Part shown: one piece after another, positions 32,619 to 41,438 of the stretch | Numbering within the stretch: the first letter of the stretch is position 1 | How the letters are laid out: each line of letters opens with the position of its first letter | Made by a program: the position numbers and the translations under genes | Source of the DNA: an uncultured Lentisphaerota bacterium | GTDB taxonomy: Bacteria > Verrucomicrobiota > Lentisphaeria > Oligosphaerales > CAITYL01 | DNA length: 59,936 nt | Direction of reading: 5' to 3' | Assembly: GCA_903921725.1 (NCBI GenBank) | Contig: CAIXRA010000082.1 | Location: 1-59,936, forward strand | Notes under the pieces: model-generated | Told to the model about the DNA's origin: nothing | The model's input: only the letters and a program-made list of their open reading frames with translations | The model's database searches: none

Positions 32619-34433
32619 TCAGGCTGCGGAGTTTTTCGCGCGCCCCTTGCTGTCGAAGTGGTCTTCAATCTCCTCAAGCGTCTTGCCCTTGGTTTCGGGC
32701 ATGAAGAACGCGGCGGTGATGAAGTAAATGACGGTGCATCCGGCCCAGACGAAGAACATGACGTGGAAACCGTAGTTGCCGACCACGATCGGGAAAACAA
32801 ACGCACTGACGAACTGCACCCCGGTGTTGAGCACCATGGCGATGCTCATGCCGTTGGCGCGGATGCGGGTCGGCATCAGTTCAGTGAGGGCAAGCCAGAC
32901 ACAGATACCCGGCCCCAAGGCAAAGGAGGCGATGAAGCAGCACAGGGCCACGGTGATCCAAAAGCCGGTGTTTCCCGATGGGATCGGGCCGTATATGGCA
33001 CGCCGGACGGTGATTTTTCCGTGTTCGATTTCCGTGCGTTCAATCTCCTTCTTCCCGTTCACCGTCACCCATCGCTCGGTGGATTTCGGTTTGATGGAAA
33101 GGATGCGAGCCTCCTCCGCCTTTGCATTGGAGAAGACTGACACCTGCGCGGGCTTGCCATCCTCGTAGGCATAGACCACGCTGAGCTGGCCGGGGGCATC
33201 GCCCTCTAGCTTTCCGAAGGTCGACTCATCCACCTTGAGCGTCAGCGTGCGTCCATCGGCTGACAGGGCGGATGCGACTTTGGTCTCCACGCTCACGCAT
33301 TTTGATTCGAAGCGGTTATAGAGGAATCCCGCAGCGCACAGCGATACAATGACGCCAGCGGTGCCGAGCGAGAGCAACAGCTTGCGCCCCGCCTTGTCCA
33401 CCAGAAACGCGCCCACCAGCGTTACCGCGCAGTTGATGATCGTGATGATTTTGAGGCTGGTGACGGCCTGTGCTTCAGTCAGCCCGGAACCTTGCAGAAT
33501 CTTTGCAGCGTAGGACAGGATGGTGTTGATGCCTGTTGCTTGCGTGCAAGCCAGCACGATGCAGGCGATGATGAAAGGGACGATGTATTTCTTCTGCAGG
33601 AGTGAACCGGATGTGCTGGCCGATCCGCCGGCGTTTTTAGCACAGTGTTCACCCATTTCCTTGATTTCCAATGCGGCTTGTTCGCCGGAGCGTGACAGCA
33701 ACAAAACCTTTAGTGCCTGTTCGTGACGGTTGCGGCGAAACAGCCAGCGGGGGGACTCGCGCAACGCGAGGGATCCGATCGTGAAGAGAAGTCCGGGGAT
33801 GGCAGCCACGAGGAACATGTTGCGCCAGGTGTCATTGTCGGCCTTGAAGATGAGGTCGGCATTTCCAAGAGCTGCTTTCACGGCTGCATCGTGTGCGCCG
33901 GTGAAAATTCCGGCGATCCAGGCCGCCAACACGAATCCAGCGGTCATCATGAACTGGAAAGCCGAGGTGCCCCGGCCACGGGATTGGGAGGGCAGGCATT
34001 CCGCCATGAACAGTGGAACAACCACGCAGATCAGGCCGCCGGAAAGCCCCATAAGGATGCGTCCCAGCAGCAGCATGGCAAATCCAGATGAGAAATAGAT
34101 GGCAAGGATACTGGCCACGAAAAGGGCACCGCTGACAACCATCATCTTTTTGCGGCCAATCCAGTCGGTTAGGGCGCCGGCGAAGAGTGAGGCGATGACT
34201 CCTCCGCCAATGTAGATGGATACCATGGCCCCCAGCTGAACGTCTGTCATGGGGATGGTCTTGTCCACATAAAGGAGCGCCCCGGCGATGATGCCGTAGT
34301 CCACTCCCGCAACTAAGCCGCCGAGGCCGGAAATCAGCAGCAGAAACGGGAGGTAGGCCTTGCTGCTGCCGCCGCTCCAGTCGGCCTTACCTGCTGTCGA
34401 ACCTGAATCATTGGGCATGATTGCACCGGCCAT
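32619..34433 (-). CDS. sugar-porter MFS transporter with a large extracytoplasmic insertion
   Basis: Product of 604 residues. Sugar-porter signatures: TDWIGRKKMMVVSG, LLGRILMGLSGG, VPLFMAECLP, ESPRWLFRRNRHEQAL, the duplicate VDKAGRKLLLSLG and the terminal PETKGKTLEEIE. AAAGGAG precedes the ATG. Typical porters have about 450-480 residues; here about 115 soluble residues (about 385-500, NRFESKCVSVE to AIYGPIPSGNTG) are inserted between two C-terminal helices, in a loop that should face outward. The insert has beta-strand-like segments, possibly for sugar capture. Stands next to GH101, so it may import a sugar released from glycoproteins, but the substrate is not evident. Confidence 0.85.
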   Translation of the reverse strand: MAGAIMPNDSGSTAGKADWSGGSSKAYLPFLLLISGLGGLVAGVDYGIIAGALLYVDKTIPMTDVQLGAMVSIYIGGGVIASLFAGALTDWIGRKKMMVVSGALFVASILAIYFSSGFAMLLLGRILMGLSGGLICVVVPLFMAECLPSQSRGRGTSAFQFMMTAGFVLAAWIAGIFTGAHDAAVKAALGNADLIFKADNDTWRNMFLVAAIPGLLFTIGSLALRESPRWLFRRNRHEQALKVLLLSRSGEQAALEIKEMGEHCAKNAGGSASTSGSLLQKKYIVPFIIACIVLACTQATGINTILSYAAKILQGSGLTEAQAVTSLKIITIINCAVTLVGAFLVDKAGRKLLLSLGTAGVIVSLCAAGFLYNRFESKCVSVETKVASALSADGRTLTLKVDESTFGKLEGDAPGQLSVVYAYEDGKPAQVSVFSNAKAEEARILSIKPKSTERWVTVNGKKEIERTEIEHGKITVRRAIYGPIPSGNTGFWITVALCCFIASFALGPGICVWLALTELMPTRIRANGMSIAMVLNTGVQFVSAFVFPIVVGNYGFHVMFFVWAGCTVIYFITAAFFMPETKGKTLEEIEDHFDSKGRAKNSAA

Positions 34434-34572
34434 ATTCGATTCTCCTTTGTTGATTTTTGGCAGTGGAAATTGTTCTGCTGGTTTGACGGGGAGTTATGGA
34501 CTAACACGGACGGGCACGGACTGATACGGACGGATGAAGGGCGGTTGGCCGTTCTTGCCGGCATTCCTCCGC

Positions 34573-37500
34573 CTACTTCACCTCATCCACGGCGAAGTTG
34601 TCGATCACCAGGACGGCGCGGAGGTCCCGTTTGGCGGCCTTTTTCTTGCCGGGGTTCTGCATGGCGTTCACGTCGGTCACGGTAGCATCCTTCTCCGCGG
34701 TGGCGGCGAAGCTCTTGATGAAGCCGAAGTAGCAGTCGCCGAACGGGCCGGTCCTGAACTCCGCCGTGAAGCGCTGGCGCTTCAAATCCTGACCTGGCAG
34801 TTCCCGGGCGAGGAACTCGGCCTTTTCGCCGCCGTCGTCGGAGCGCACGACCAGCTTGTACTGTTTGTCGTTGCGGGTGAGGTAGTCGAAGGAGACGCGG
34901 TACCTGGTTTTCGGCTTGAGCGGGAGCAGGGCGGGGAGGGTGCGGAAGTTGAGGCCATCGGCCTCGTCGAAGGTCTTGAGCGAGTATTTGCCGTCGATCG
35001 TGTCGTTGGTGTACGGCTTGTGCGCTTCGGAGAGATGGGTGCGCATGTTGCCCTTGTAGCCGTAGACGAACGGGCCCCAGCCTTCGTCCACGTTCTCGAA
35101 GTCCTCGAAGAATGCGTGCCCCTTCAGGTCGGGCTTCTGGATTTCCACAAGGCGGACGTCATCGAAGCAGACGGCGGAGTCGGCCGCGCCGGCGGAGGCG
35201 ATGAGGGCGATGGCGGCGAGACCGCTGTCCAGCGCCTGGAACACGGTTCTGATGCGCTGGTAGCGCGTCATGTACTTGTCCGAGTTGTCGGAGAAGTTGG
35301 TGAAGTCGGTCTTGTCCACGGAAACCGAGACAAGCTCGCCGCCAGCTTGGTCAAGCACGGCGGCGAGGGTGGCGGTGCGCTTGCCGGTAATCTCGACCCA
35401 GACGGAGGCGGAATACCATTTCCCGGACTGGAGCGCGAACGGCTGCCGGACTCCGCCCGCGGCGCCGTCGGCGCCCGCGATGCGCAGATGGGTCTGCCCC
35501 TTCTCGTCGTTCACGATCTGCACCGCATCGTCGTCGCCGGCCTTCAGCCAGTACTTGAAGGAATGGCTGTCGAAGCCGGGATCCTTGATCAGAGAGCGTT
35601 CGCCCCATTCAATCTCGGGCAGTGCGGCCGGCGCGGTCCTGTACAGCACGTACGGCGTGGCGGGCTTGAGGTCGAGGGCGACCTTGCCGCCCTCGACCGG
35701 AAGGTCAGCGACGGACACGCGGCCGAGGTCGGTCAGTTCATAGAGTTTCACGGACTTGGCGTCCGTCCATTCCGCAGGTAGATCCCATTTCTGGATGCCG
35801 CACTCGTCGTGCCAGCAGTAGACCTTCTCCGGGTTCAGCGCGGGCCAGGGAATGAAGACCCGGTTCTCCTGCGGCGCTTCGTGATCCTTCTTGTACACGG
35901 CGCGGTTCAGAAGTTTGCCGTTGCGGTAAATCTTGGAGACGCCGTCCTCGATGGCGGCGCGGACGCCACCGGTGAAGTCGGCGCTGCCGTCCACCATTCG
36001 GGTAATCTGGAACTGCTGCAGGTACTTGCTCGGCAGGTTGCAGGTGAAGACCGAGCGGATCATCTGCCTGAGGTCGTTCTGGCTGTGCCAGCCGAGGAAG
36101 CCATCGTTCTGGCTGCCGCGCAGGAGCGGGCTGTGGGTCCAGACATCCTTCTGGTGGTTCTGGATGAAGCGTGCGATTTTGGAGTTCAGGCCGTCGCCCC
36201 ACACGCGCTGGGTCCAGTCCTGCGAGCGGTGGTTCCAGGTGACGTAGCGGTCAACGAGGCCTTCGAACTCGGTGTACATCGGCAGCCCGAGGCCGTTAAT
36301 CTTGGTCGCGAGCTTGTGGGCGTCCCAGCCCTCGCCGAAATAGACGTCCACATAGACCCAGTCGAGGGCGGGCATGGTTTTTCGCATGTCGTCGAGGCGG
36401 GCATAGAGCTTGCCGGAGGTGATGTCGTAGCGCTTGTCCGTCAGGTACGACTGGTCAAGCCAGGCCCAGCCGTGCTTCTCCGTGTCCACCAGGTCGGGGG
36501 AGTAGCATTTGGCTTCGGGGTAATATTCGGTGGCGTTGATGTGGATGCCGTTGCGGACGTTGAAATCCCGGCCGCGCTTCATCACGAAGTTCAGCCCGTC
36601 GCGGCCGCCGGCGCGGACGTTGACGTTGCTGCCGTAGTCCGGGTGCGAGGAGTCGTGCCCCTCGGCCGCGAACCCCTTGAACTGGACGTCCTGCGGGAGG
36701 CCGTCGGTGTAGAGGTACACCTTCTTCATGCTGTCCAGCACGCGAAGGAACGGATGTTGCGCCCAGCTGGCAAAATTCATGGCGATGTAGGAGACCGCGC
36801 GGGTGGGGACCCGCTCCGCGCCGAACGGTGCCGGGGCGACCTCGCGGTAGGCGAGCGCGGCGTCCTGCCAGTCCACCTTGCCGTCGCCGTTCACATCGGG
36901 CGTGACCAGGACGATGGCGGCCGGCACGTCGAAGCGCTCGTACGGCGCCTCGCGCCACGCCCACTTCGGGCACCAGAGCCCGCAGCTCTTGACGCCGTCC
37001 TTTTCCGTGACCCGGGTGACGAGGCGCTGCTTGTCCAGCAGCACGTTGCCGTACACCGTCGCGGCCAGTTTGTCGGTGTTGAGGATGGCGTAGCTCCAAT
37101 TGGCGGGCTTCTCCTCGGCCGCCTTGTCCGCCAGCGCCTCGAAGATTTCCTTCTGGTTCTTCTCGCCGACGCTGAGGAGCGCCGCCGAGACCCTGGCGCC
37201 GGGTTGCAAACTCCGCACGGAGACCAGGCTGTGGTCGGGGAAGGCAATGGCGCGGATTTTTCGTTCACCGCCGCCACGGATTTCGGGGATGCCGAAGACC
37301 AGGGCGTTGTTCGTCACCTTGACCGCTACCTTGACCGTGATGTCGAGTTCGGGGACGGCCAGTTCGTAGGCCGCCGCGGCCGCGCTCACCTTGCGGAACG
37401 TCACCTTTGGCGTGTATTCCTTCGTGGTGTCGGTTTCGGAGGGGACGGCCGCCTTGATGGCTTCCTTGCTGCCGTGGAAGGTCGGGGCGCCGGAAAGGCC

Positions 37501-37734
37501 GTCCTGCGCGTTCCGGAAAAGGGTGATCCTGACCTTGGAGAGCGTCTCCGCCTGTCCGTAGAGGATGGAGCCGTCCGCCTTCCAGGTGTACTGGATGATG
37601 CGCGGGAAGGCGTCGTCCAGCTGCACGCGCATCCGGTCGGACTCGAGGGTCGCGGTGCCCGCCGCGGCGGTGTGCGCAAGGGCCAGGCAGGCAAGCATGG
37701 CGACGGCGCCGAGGCGGGTGCGGGACAGTTTCAT
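34573..37734 (-). CDS. GH101 endo-alpha-N-acetylgalactosaminidase
   Basis: Product of 1053 residues with signal peptide (KLSRTRLGAVAMLACLALAHTAAA). GGAAGGAAGG precedes ATG 37734. N-terminal beta-sandwich (to about 270), a catalytic barrel with NATEYYPEAKCYSPDLV, DWVYVDVYFGEGWD (nucleophile Asp region) and MYTEFEGLVDR (acid/base Glu region), then C-terminal carbohydrate-binding-like sandwiches (FDSHSFKYWLKAGDDD, FFEDFENVDEGW). GH101 enzymes release the Gal-beta1,3-GalNAc disaccharide from Ser/Thr of mucin-type glycoproteins. A PDVNGDGKVDWQDA motif near 300 resembles a calcium-binding dockerin/EF-hand loop. No sorting or anchoring tail is seen. It matches GH109 and fucose genes elsewhere in the window as a mucin-degrading set. 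Confidence 0.9.
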   Translation of the reverse strand: MKLSRTRLGAVAMLACLALAHTAAAGTATLESDRMRVQLDDAFPRIIQYTWKADGSILYGQAETLSKVRITLFRNAQDGLSGAPTFHGSKEAIKAAVPSETDTTKEYTPKVTFRKVSAAAAAYELAVPELDITVKVAVKVTNNALVFGIPEIRGGGERKIRAIAFPDHSLVSVRSLQPGARVSAALLSVGEKNQKEIFEALADKAAEEKPANWSYAILNTDKLAATVYGNVLLDKQRLVTRVTEKDGVKSCGLWCPKWAWREAPYERFDVPAAIVLVTPDVNGDGKVDWQDAALAYREVAPAPFGAERVPTRAVSYIAMNFASWAQHPFLRVLDSMKKVYLYTDGLPQDVQFKGFAAEGHDSSHPDYGSNVNVRAGGRDGLNFVMKRGRDFNVRNGIHINATEYYPEAKCYSPDLVDTEKHGWAWLDQSYLTDKRYDITSGKLYARLDDMRKTMPALDWVYVDVYFGEGWDAHKLATKINGLGLPMYTEFEGLVDRYVTWNHRSQDWTQRVWGDGLNSKIARFIQNHQKDVWTHSPLLRGSQNDGFLGWHSQNDLRQMIRSVFTCNLPSKYLQQFQITRMVDGSADFTGGVRAAIEDGVSKIYRNGKLLNRAVYKKDHEAPQENRVFIPWPALNPEKVYCWHDECGIQKWDLPAEWTDAKSVKLYELTDLGRVSVADLPVEGGKVALDLKPATPYVLYRTAPAALPEIEWGERSLIKDPGFDSHSFKYWLKAGDDDAVQIVNDEKGQTHLRIAGADGAAGGVRQPFALQSGKWYSASVWVEITGKRTATLAAVLDQAGGELVSVSVDKTDFTNFSDNSDKYMTRYQRIRTVFQALDSGLAAIALIASAGAADSAVCFDDVRLVEIQKPDLKGHAFFEDFENVDEGWGPFVYGYKGNMRTHLSEAHKPYTNDTIDGKYSLKTFDEADGLNFRTLPALLPLKPKTRYRVSFDYLTRNDKQYKLVVRSDDGGEKAEFLARELPGQDLKRQRFTAEFRTGPFGDCYFGFIKSFAATAEKDATVTDVNAMQNPGKKKAAKRDLRAVLVIDNFAVDEVK

Positions 37735-37779
37735 GGAAGCCTTCCTTCCTTGCATGGACGGAGCAGTCACAAAAGATGT

Positions 37780-37807
37780 ATTATAGGATTCCCCCGCGCA
37801 ATGTCCA
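37780..37807 (-). promoter_or_regulatory. sigma70-like promoter for the GH101 gene
   Basis: On the minus strand TGGACA (37807-37802), 16-nt spacer, TATAAT (37785-37780), 46 bp upstream of the start at 37734. The -10 is perfect. Confidence 0.65.
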
Positions 37808-37911
37808 ATGCTCGGAAGATCTTCCTGCGGCCGCCGATGGCCGGCCTAGGCCGGGCATTACCGTTCCGCGTCCGAAATCGGGAACCGGCATCCTAGAATA
37901 GGGAATCAGTC

Positions 37912-40900
37912 TCAGCCGCCGTCGCCGAACAGGAAGGCGACGTCCTCGCCGGTCAGTTCGCCGGCACGCCCCGGCGCACCCGCCATCATCTGGTTGAACA
38001 GCAGGCGTTTGCGCTGCTGGAGTGCGTGGATCTTCTCCTCAACGGTGTTGCGGACGAGGAGCTTGAGCGCGGTCACCTGCCGCTGCTGGCCGATGCGGTG
38101 GGTGCGGTCCGTCGCCTGGTCCTCGACCATCGGGTTCCACCACTGGTCGTAGTGGATGACGGTGTCGGCGCCGGTGAGGTTCAGGCCGGTTCCGCCCGCC
38201 TTGAGGCTGAGCAGGAAGATGGGGATGGACGGGTCGCGGTTGAAGCGGTCCACGCGCGCCTGCCGGTCCGTCGTCGAGCCATCCAGATATTCGTACGGGA
38301 TGCCCTCCGCGTCGAGCCAGGGGCGGAAAATCTGGAGGAAGGAGGTGAACTGGCTGAAGACGGCGACGCGGTGGCCGCTGTCGAGCGTCTCCAGCAGGAC
38401 TTCCTTGAGCAGTTCGGTCTTGGCCGACTGGTGCGCGCCGGCGCCGAGGCCGCGGCGCAGGTCGGCGGGCAGCAGTTCCGGATGGCAGCAGATCTGGCGC
38501 AGGCGCGTGAGCACCGCCAGGACCTGGAAGCGGTTCTGCTTCCAGCCGTCCTGGGAACCGCGCAGCATTTCGCGCCCCGCCATGAGGAACGTCGTGTAGA
38601 GCTTCCATTGCGCCGGTTCCATCTCGCAGTACAGGAGCTGCTCGATTTTCGGCGGGAGTTCCTGGCAGACGTCGGCCTTGAGGCGGCGTAGCAGGAAGGG
38701 GCGGATGCGCAGGGCCAGCTCGCGGCGCGCCTCCGTCCCGTCGGAGGAGCCGGCCACGCCATCCTCGTAGCGGTGGCGGAATGCCTGCCGCGAACCGAGG
38801 TAGCCGGGCAGCAGGAAGTCGAAGAGCGACCAAAGCTCGCGCACGGAGTTTTCCAGCGGCGTGCCGGTCAGGATCAGCCGGCGCCCGGAGCGGAGTTGCT
38901 TGCAGGCCTGGGCATTGGCGGTGTGCGGGTTCTTGATGTGCTGCGCCTCGTCGAGGATCACGGCGTCGAACTCCATGCCGCGGTAGGCCTTTGCGTCGCG
39001 TCGGAGCAGGGCGTAGGAGGTGATAATCAGGTCGTGCTGCGGGATGGAGTCATGCAGCACCGCGCGGTCGAGGCCTCGGACGATGAGCGGGCGGAACTCC
39101 GGCACGAAGCGCGCCGTCTCGTTGCGCCAGTTTTCCAGCAGGCTCGACGGGCAGACGACCAGTGCGGGATGCTTGGCGCGGCCGTCGCGGCGGCGCCAGG
39201 CCAGCCAAGCCAGCGCCTGCACGGTCTTTCCCAACCCCATCTCATCGGCCAGGATGCCATGGAAGCCGCACTCGTCCATCAGCCGCAGCCAGGCCACGCC
39301 GTCCTTCTGGTAGCCGCGCAGGATGCGGGCAAGTTCGGGGGAGAAGAGGTCCGGATCCGGCTGCGGCGTCTGCGACAGGCGCTTTGCGAGGGCCATCCAG
39401 CGCAGCTTTGCCGCCCCGAGCCTGCCCGAGAATGCCTGGAACAGCGCCGGCGCTTGGTACGTGGGGAAGCGGAGGCGGCCGCCCGCCTGCGGGTGCCCAT
39501 CAGCGCCGCGCTCGAGCAGCGCGACCAGCATCCGGACCTGTTCAGGGATGTGCACGAGCGTGTTCCCCTCGACGAGCACGGTGTCCATGCCCGCCTTCAC
39601 CGCCGCGGCGATCTTTTTCCAGGGCAGCGGCTTGCCGGTGTCGGAGAGCAGGCGGCAGTCGAGGTCGAACCAGGAGGACGACTCGTCGGCCGCCTGCACG
39701 TCGAGGTTCAGCAGGGTCGAGGAGGCGCGGGCGCGGATGTAGGAGGTCGAAAGAAAGGTCTGCCATTCCGCCGGAAGCGTCTCCTGTCCCTGGCGCCAGA
39801 AATCCCACACGCGCGCCGGGTCCTCCAGCCGCAGGCGGCCGTCCGTGACGGGGCCGCGGCGTTTCCCCGCCGCCATCGCGGTGGCATCGGGCGGTTCCGG
39901 CGTGAAGCCGTGTGCGAGCATCGCCTCCAGTGCGCGGCACTCCAGGCCGCCGCGCCGCGGGATGGAGCGCTGCGGAGTCCGCACCAGTCCGGCGGCGGCG
40001 TCCGGCGGCACGCGCACGCCGTCATAGTCGAATTCCAGGCGTGCCGCAATCCGGCCGCACTCCCAGTCGAGGCAGAGGACCGGCTGGAAGCTGGGATCCA
40101 CGGATGCGAAATCCGCCGGGGCTGCCTCCTCCTCGCGGACAAGGACGGGCGCCAGGAGTCCGCGCCGCAGGATGCCGCCGAACGTTTCGGCCGGAATCGT
40201 CTCCGCCACGCCGTTCAGGAAGAAGCGGAACCAGCCCGGCTCAAGCAGTGTGGGGAACCAGTGGAACCCGCTTTCGCAGAGGAGCCAGTGCCCGTTGCGT
40301 CCCGGAATCGCCGTGATCTCCGCGGCGGGCAGGGGGATGCCCTCCGCCGACTCGAAGCCGGGGGCGACCCGTTTCGCGTTTTGCGTTTCGTGTTGCGCGT
40401 CGGCCGGCCCGTCGGCGGCGACGTGGAGCACGGCGCGCGCGTCGGTGTCGCGGACGGGAAGCGGCCCCTGCGGGCCAGCCAGCTCCGCCTGGCCGCGCAG
40501 CAGGTGCAGCAGGTCGGAAAAATCGGTGGCGGAGAGGATGAACCCGTTCTTGTCCGGCTGTCCGTGGGCCGCGAGCAGCAACAGCGCCTGCCGCGCCGGC
40601 ATGGTGAAATCCTCCCACTGCATGCTGCCGGCGGCCTCCCCCTCCTCGGCGAGCCGGCGGATGTTGGCGGGGCCGTAGTCGCGGCCGTTCAGCAGGACGG
40701 TGGCTCCGAGAGTGAAGGCGGCGTCCGCCCGTGCGGCTCCGGGGGCGGGCGGGTTTTCGAGGGACAGGCGCAGCACGGGCCGCGGCCGGGTTGCGGAGAC
40801 CGCAAGCTCCGCCAGGGAACGGGGCGCGGCGTCCGTCCGCGGATGCCAGGCGGGGGAGGGCAGCGCCGGCGTGCGCCGCATGGCCGGCGGCGCGGCGGCG

Positions 40901-41184
40901 GCACGGCGGTCGAGTTCCAGCAGGACGGCGGCGGCGTGCGCGCAGAAGCTTTTTGTCTGGCCGCAGGAGCACGACGGCAGCATCCCGCCCTGGGAAAACA
41001 TGACGCGCACGCTCTCCATGCGCCCGCGCTGGTTGACGACTTTGGCCTCGACGACGCGCCGCGTCGGCCGCTCGAGCTGCAGGACCGAGCCGCCGTCGAA
41101 CAGGCTCCGCGCAAGCGCGGACGCCTCCGGCGGAAGCGTTTCCTCAATCTGGGGAAAGAACGAGTCTGGCGGGGTGTTGGGCAT
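37912..41184 (-). CDS. SNF2-family helicase with SWIM zinc finger
   Basis: Product of 1090 residues. SWIM zinc motif near the N-terminus with C72-x-C74...C81-x-H83 (SCSCGQTKSFCAHAAAV); central accessory region (120-600); then the SNF2 motor with Walker A ADEMGLGKTVQALAWL, Walker B ILDEAQHIKNP and the helicase C half with FSQFTSFLQIF, SLKAGGTGLNLTGAD and DRTHRIGQQRQV. This domain set is common in bacteria and acts as a DNA translocase, possibly in repair or transcription. A low-complexity patch about residue 265-275 (QHETQNAKR) coincides with a 14-nt sequence repeated at 50.5 kb. Start ATG 41184. Confidence 0.92.
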   Translation of the reverse strand: MPNTPPDSFFPQIEETLPPEASALARSLFDGGSVLQLERPTRRVVEAKVVNQRGRMESVRVMFSQGGMLPSCSCGQTKSFCAHAAAVLLELDRRAAAAPPAMRRTPALPSPAWHPRTDAAPRSLAELAVSATRPRPVLRLSLENPPAPGAARADAAFTLGATVLLNGRDYGPANIRRLAEEGEAAGSMQWEDFTMPARQALLLLAAHGQPDKNGFILSATDFSDLLHLLRGQAELAGPQGPLPVRDTDARAVLHVAADGPADAQHETQNAKRVAPGFESAEGIPLPAAEITAIPGRNGHWLLCESGFHWFPTLLEPGWFRFFLNGVAETIPAETFGGILRRGLLAPVLVREEEAAPADFASVDPSFQPVLCLDWECGRIAARLEFDYDGVRVPPDAAAGLVRTPQRSIPRRGGLECRALEAMLAHGFTPEPPDATAMAAGKRRGPVTDGRLRLEDPARVWDFWRQGQETLPAEWQTFLSTSYIRARASSTLLNLDVQAADESSSWFDLDCRLLSDTGKPLPWKKIAAAVKAGMDTVLVEGNTLVHIPEQVRMLVALLERGADGHPQAGGRLRFPTYQAPALFQAFSGRLGAAKLRWMALAKRLSQTPQPDPDLFSPELARILRGYQKDGVAWLRLMDECGFHGILADEMGLGKTVQALAWLAWRRRDGRAKHPALVVCPSSLLENWRNETARFVPEFRPLIVRGLDRAVLHDSIPQHDLIITSYALLRRDAKAYRGMEFDAVILDEAQHIKNPHTANAQACKQLRSGRRLILTGTPLENSVRELWSLFDFLLPGYLGSRQAFRHRYEDGVAGSSDGTEARRELALRIRPFLLRRLKADVCQELPPKIEQLLYCEMEPAQWKLYTTFLMAGREMLRGSQDGWKQNRFQVLAVLTRLRQICCHPELLPADLRRGLGAGAHQSAKTELLKEVLLETLDSGHRVAVFSQFTSFLQIFRPWLDAEGIPYEYLDGSTTDRQARVDRFNRDPSIPIFLLSLKAGGTGLNLTGADTVIHYDQWWNPMVEDQATDRTHRIGQQRQVTALKLLVRNTVEEKIHALQQRKRLLFNQMMAGAPGRAGELTGEDVAFLFGDGG

Positions 41185-41438
41185 GGTGCGTCCGGCATGT
41201 GAAAGCGGAAAAAGTGCAAAGGGCTACTATAGCCGCCCAAACAGCCTGGGCGAGCCGGAGTCGGAGCATGGCCGGATGGGTCCGGAACCTCCGCGGAAGC
41301 GCAAGGAGGGCGGGGGGTGAAAAAGCTGGCCGGGCCGACGCCAATGCGCCGTCTCAGCCGGCGTTTTCGAAAGGCGTTTCCACCTGCGCCAACATCGGGA
41401 TTCGGCTTCAATCCGGCAGCCGAAAATCGAAAGCCGCA

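Noticed and set aside
37841..37854. CCGGCCTAGGCCGG palindrome near the GH101 promoter
   Set aside because: Perfect but short, in very GC-rich DNA, with no second copy or T-tract; not enough to call a feature.
38773..41202. 809-codon open frame opposite the SNF2 helicase
   Set aside because: Antisense shadow with unlikely composition; the minus strand carries a complete set of helicase motifs.
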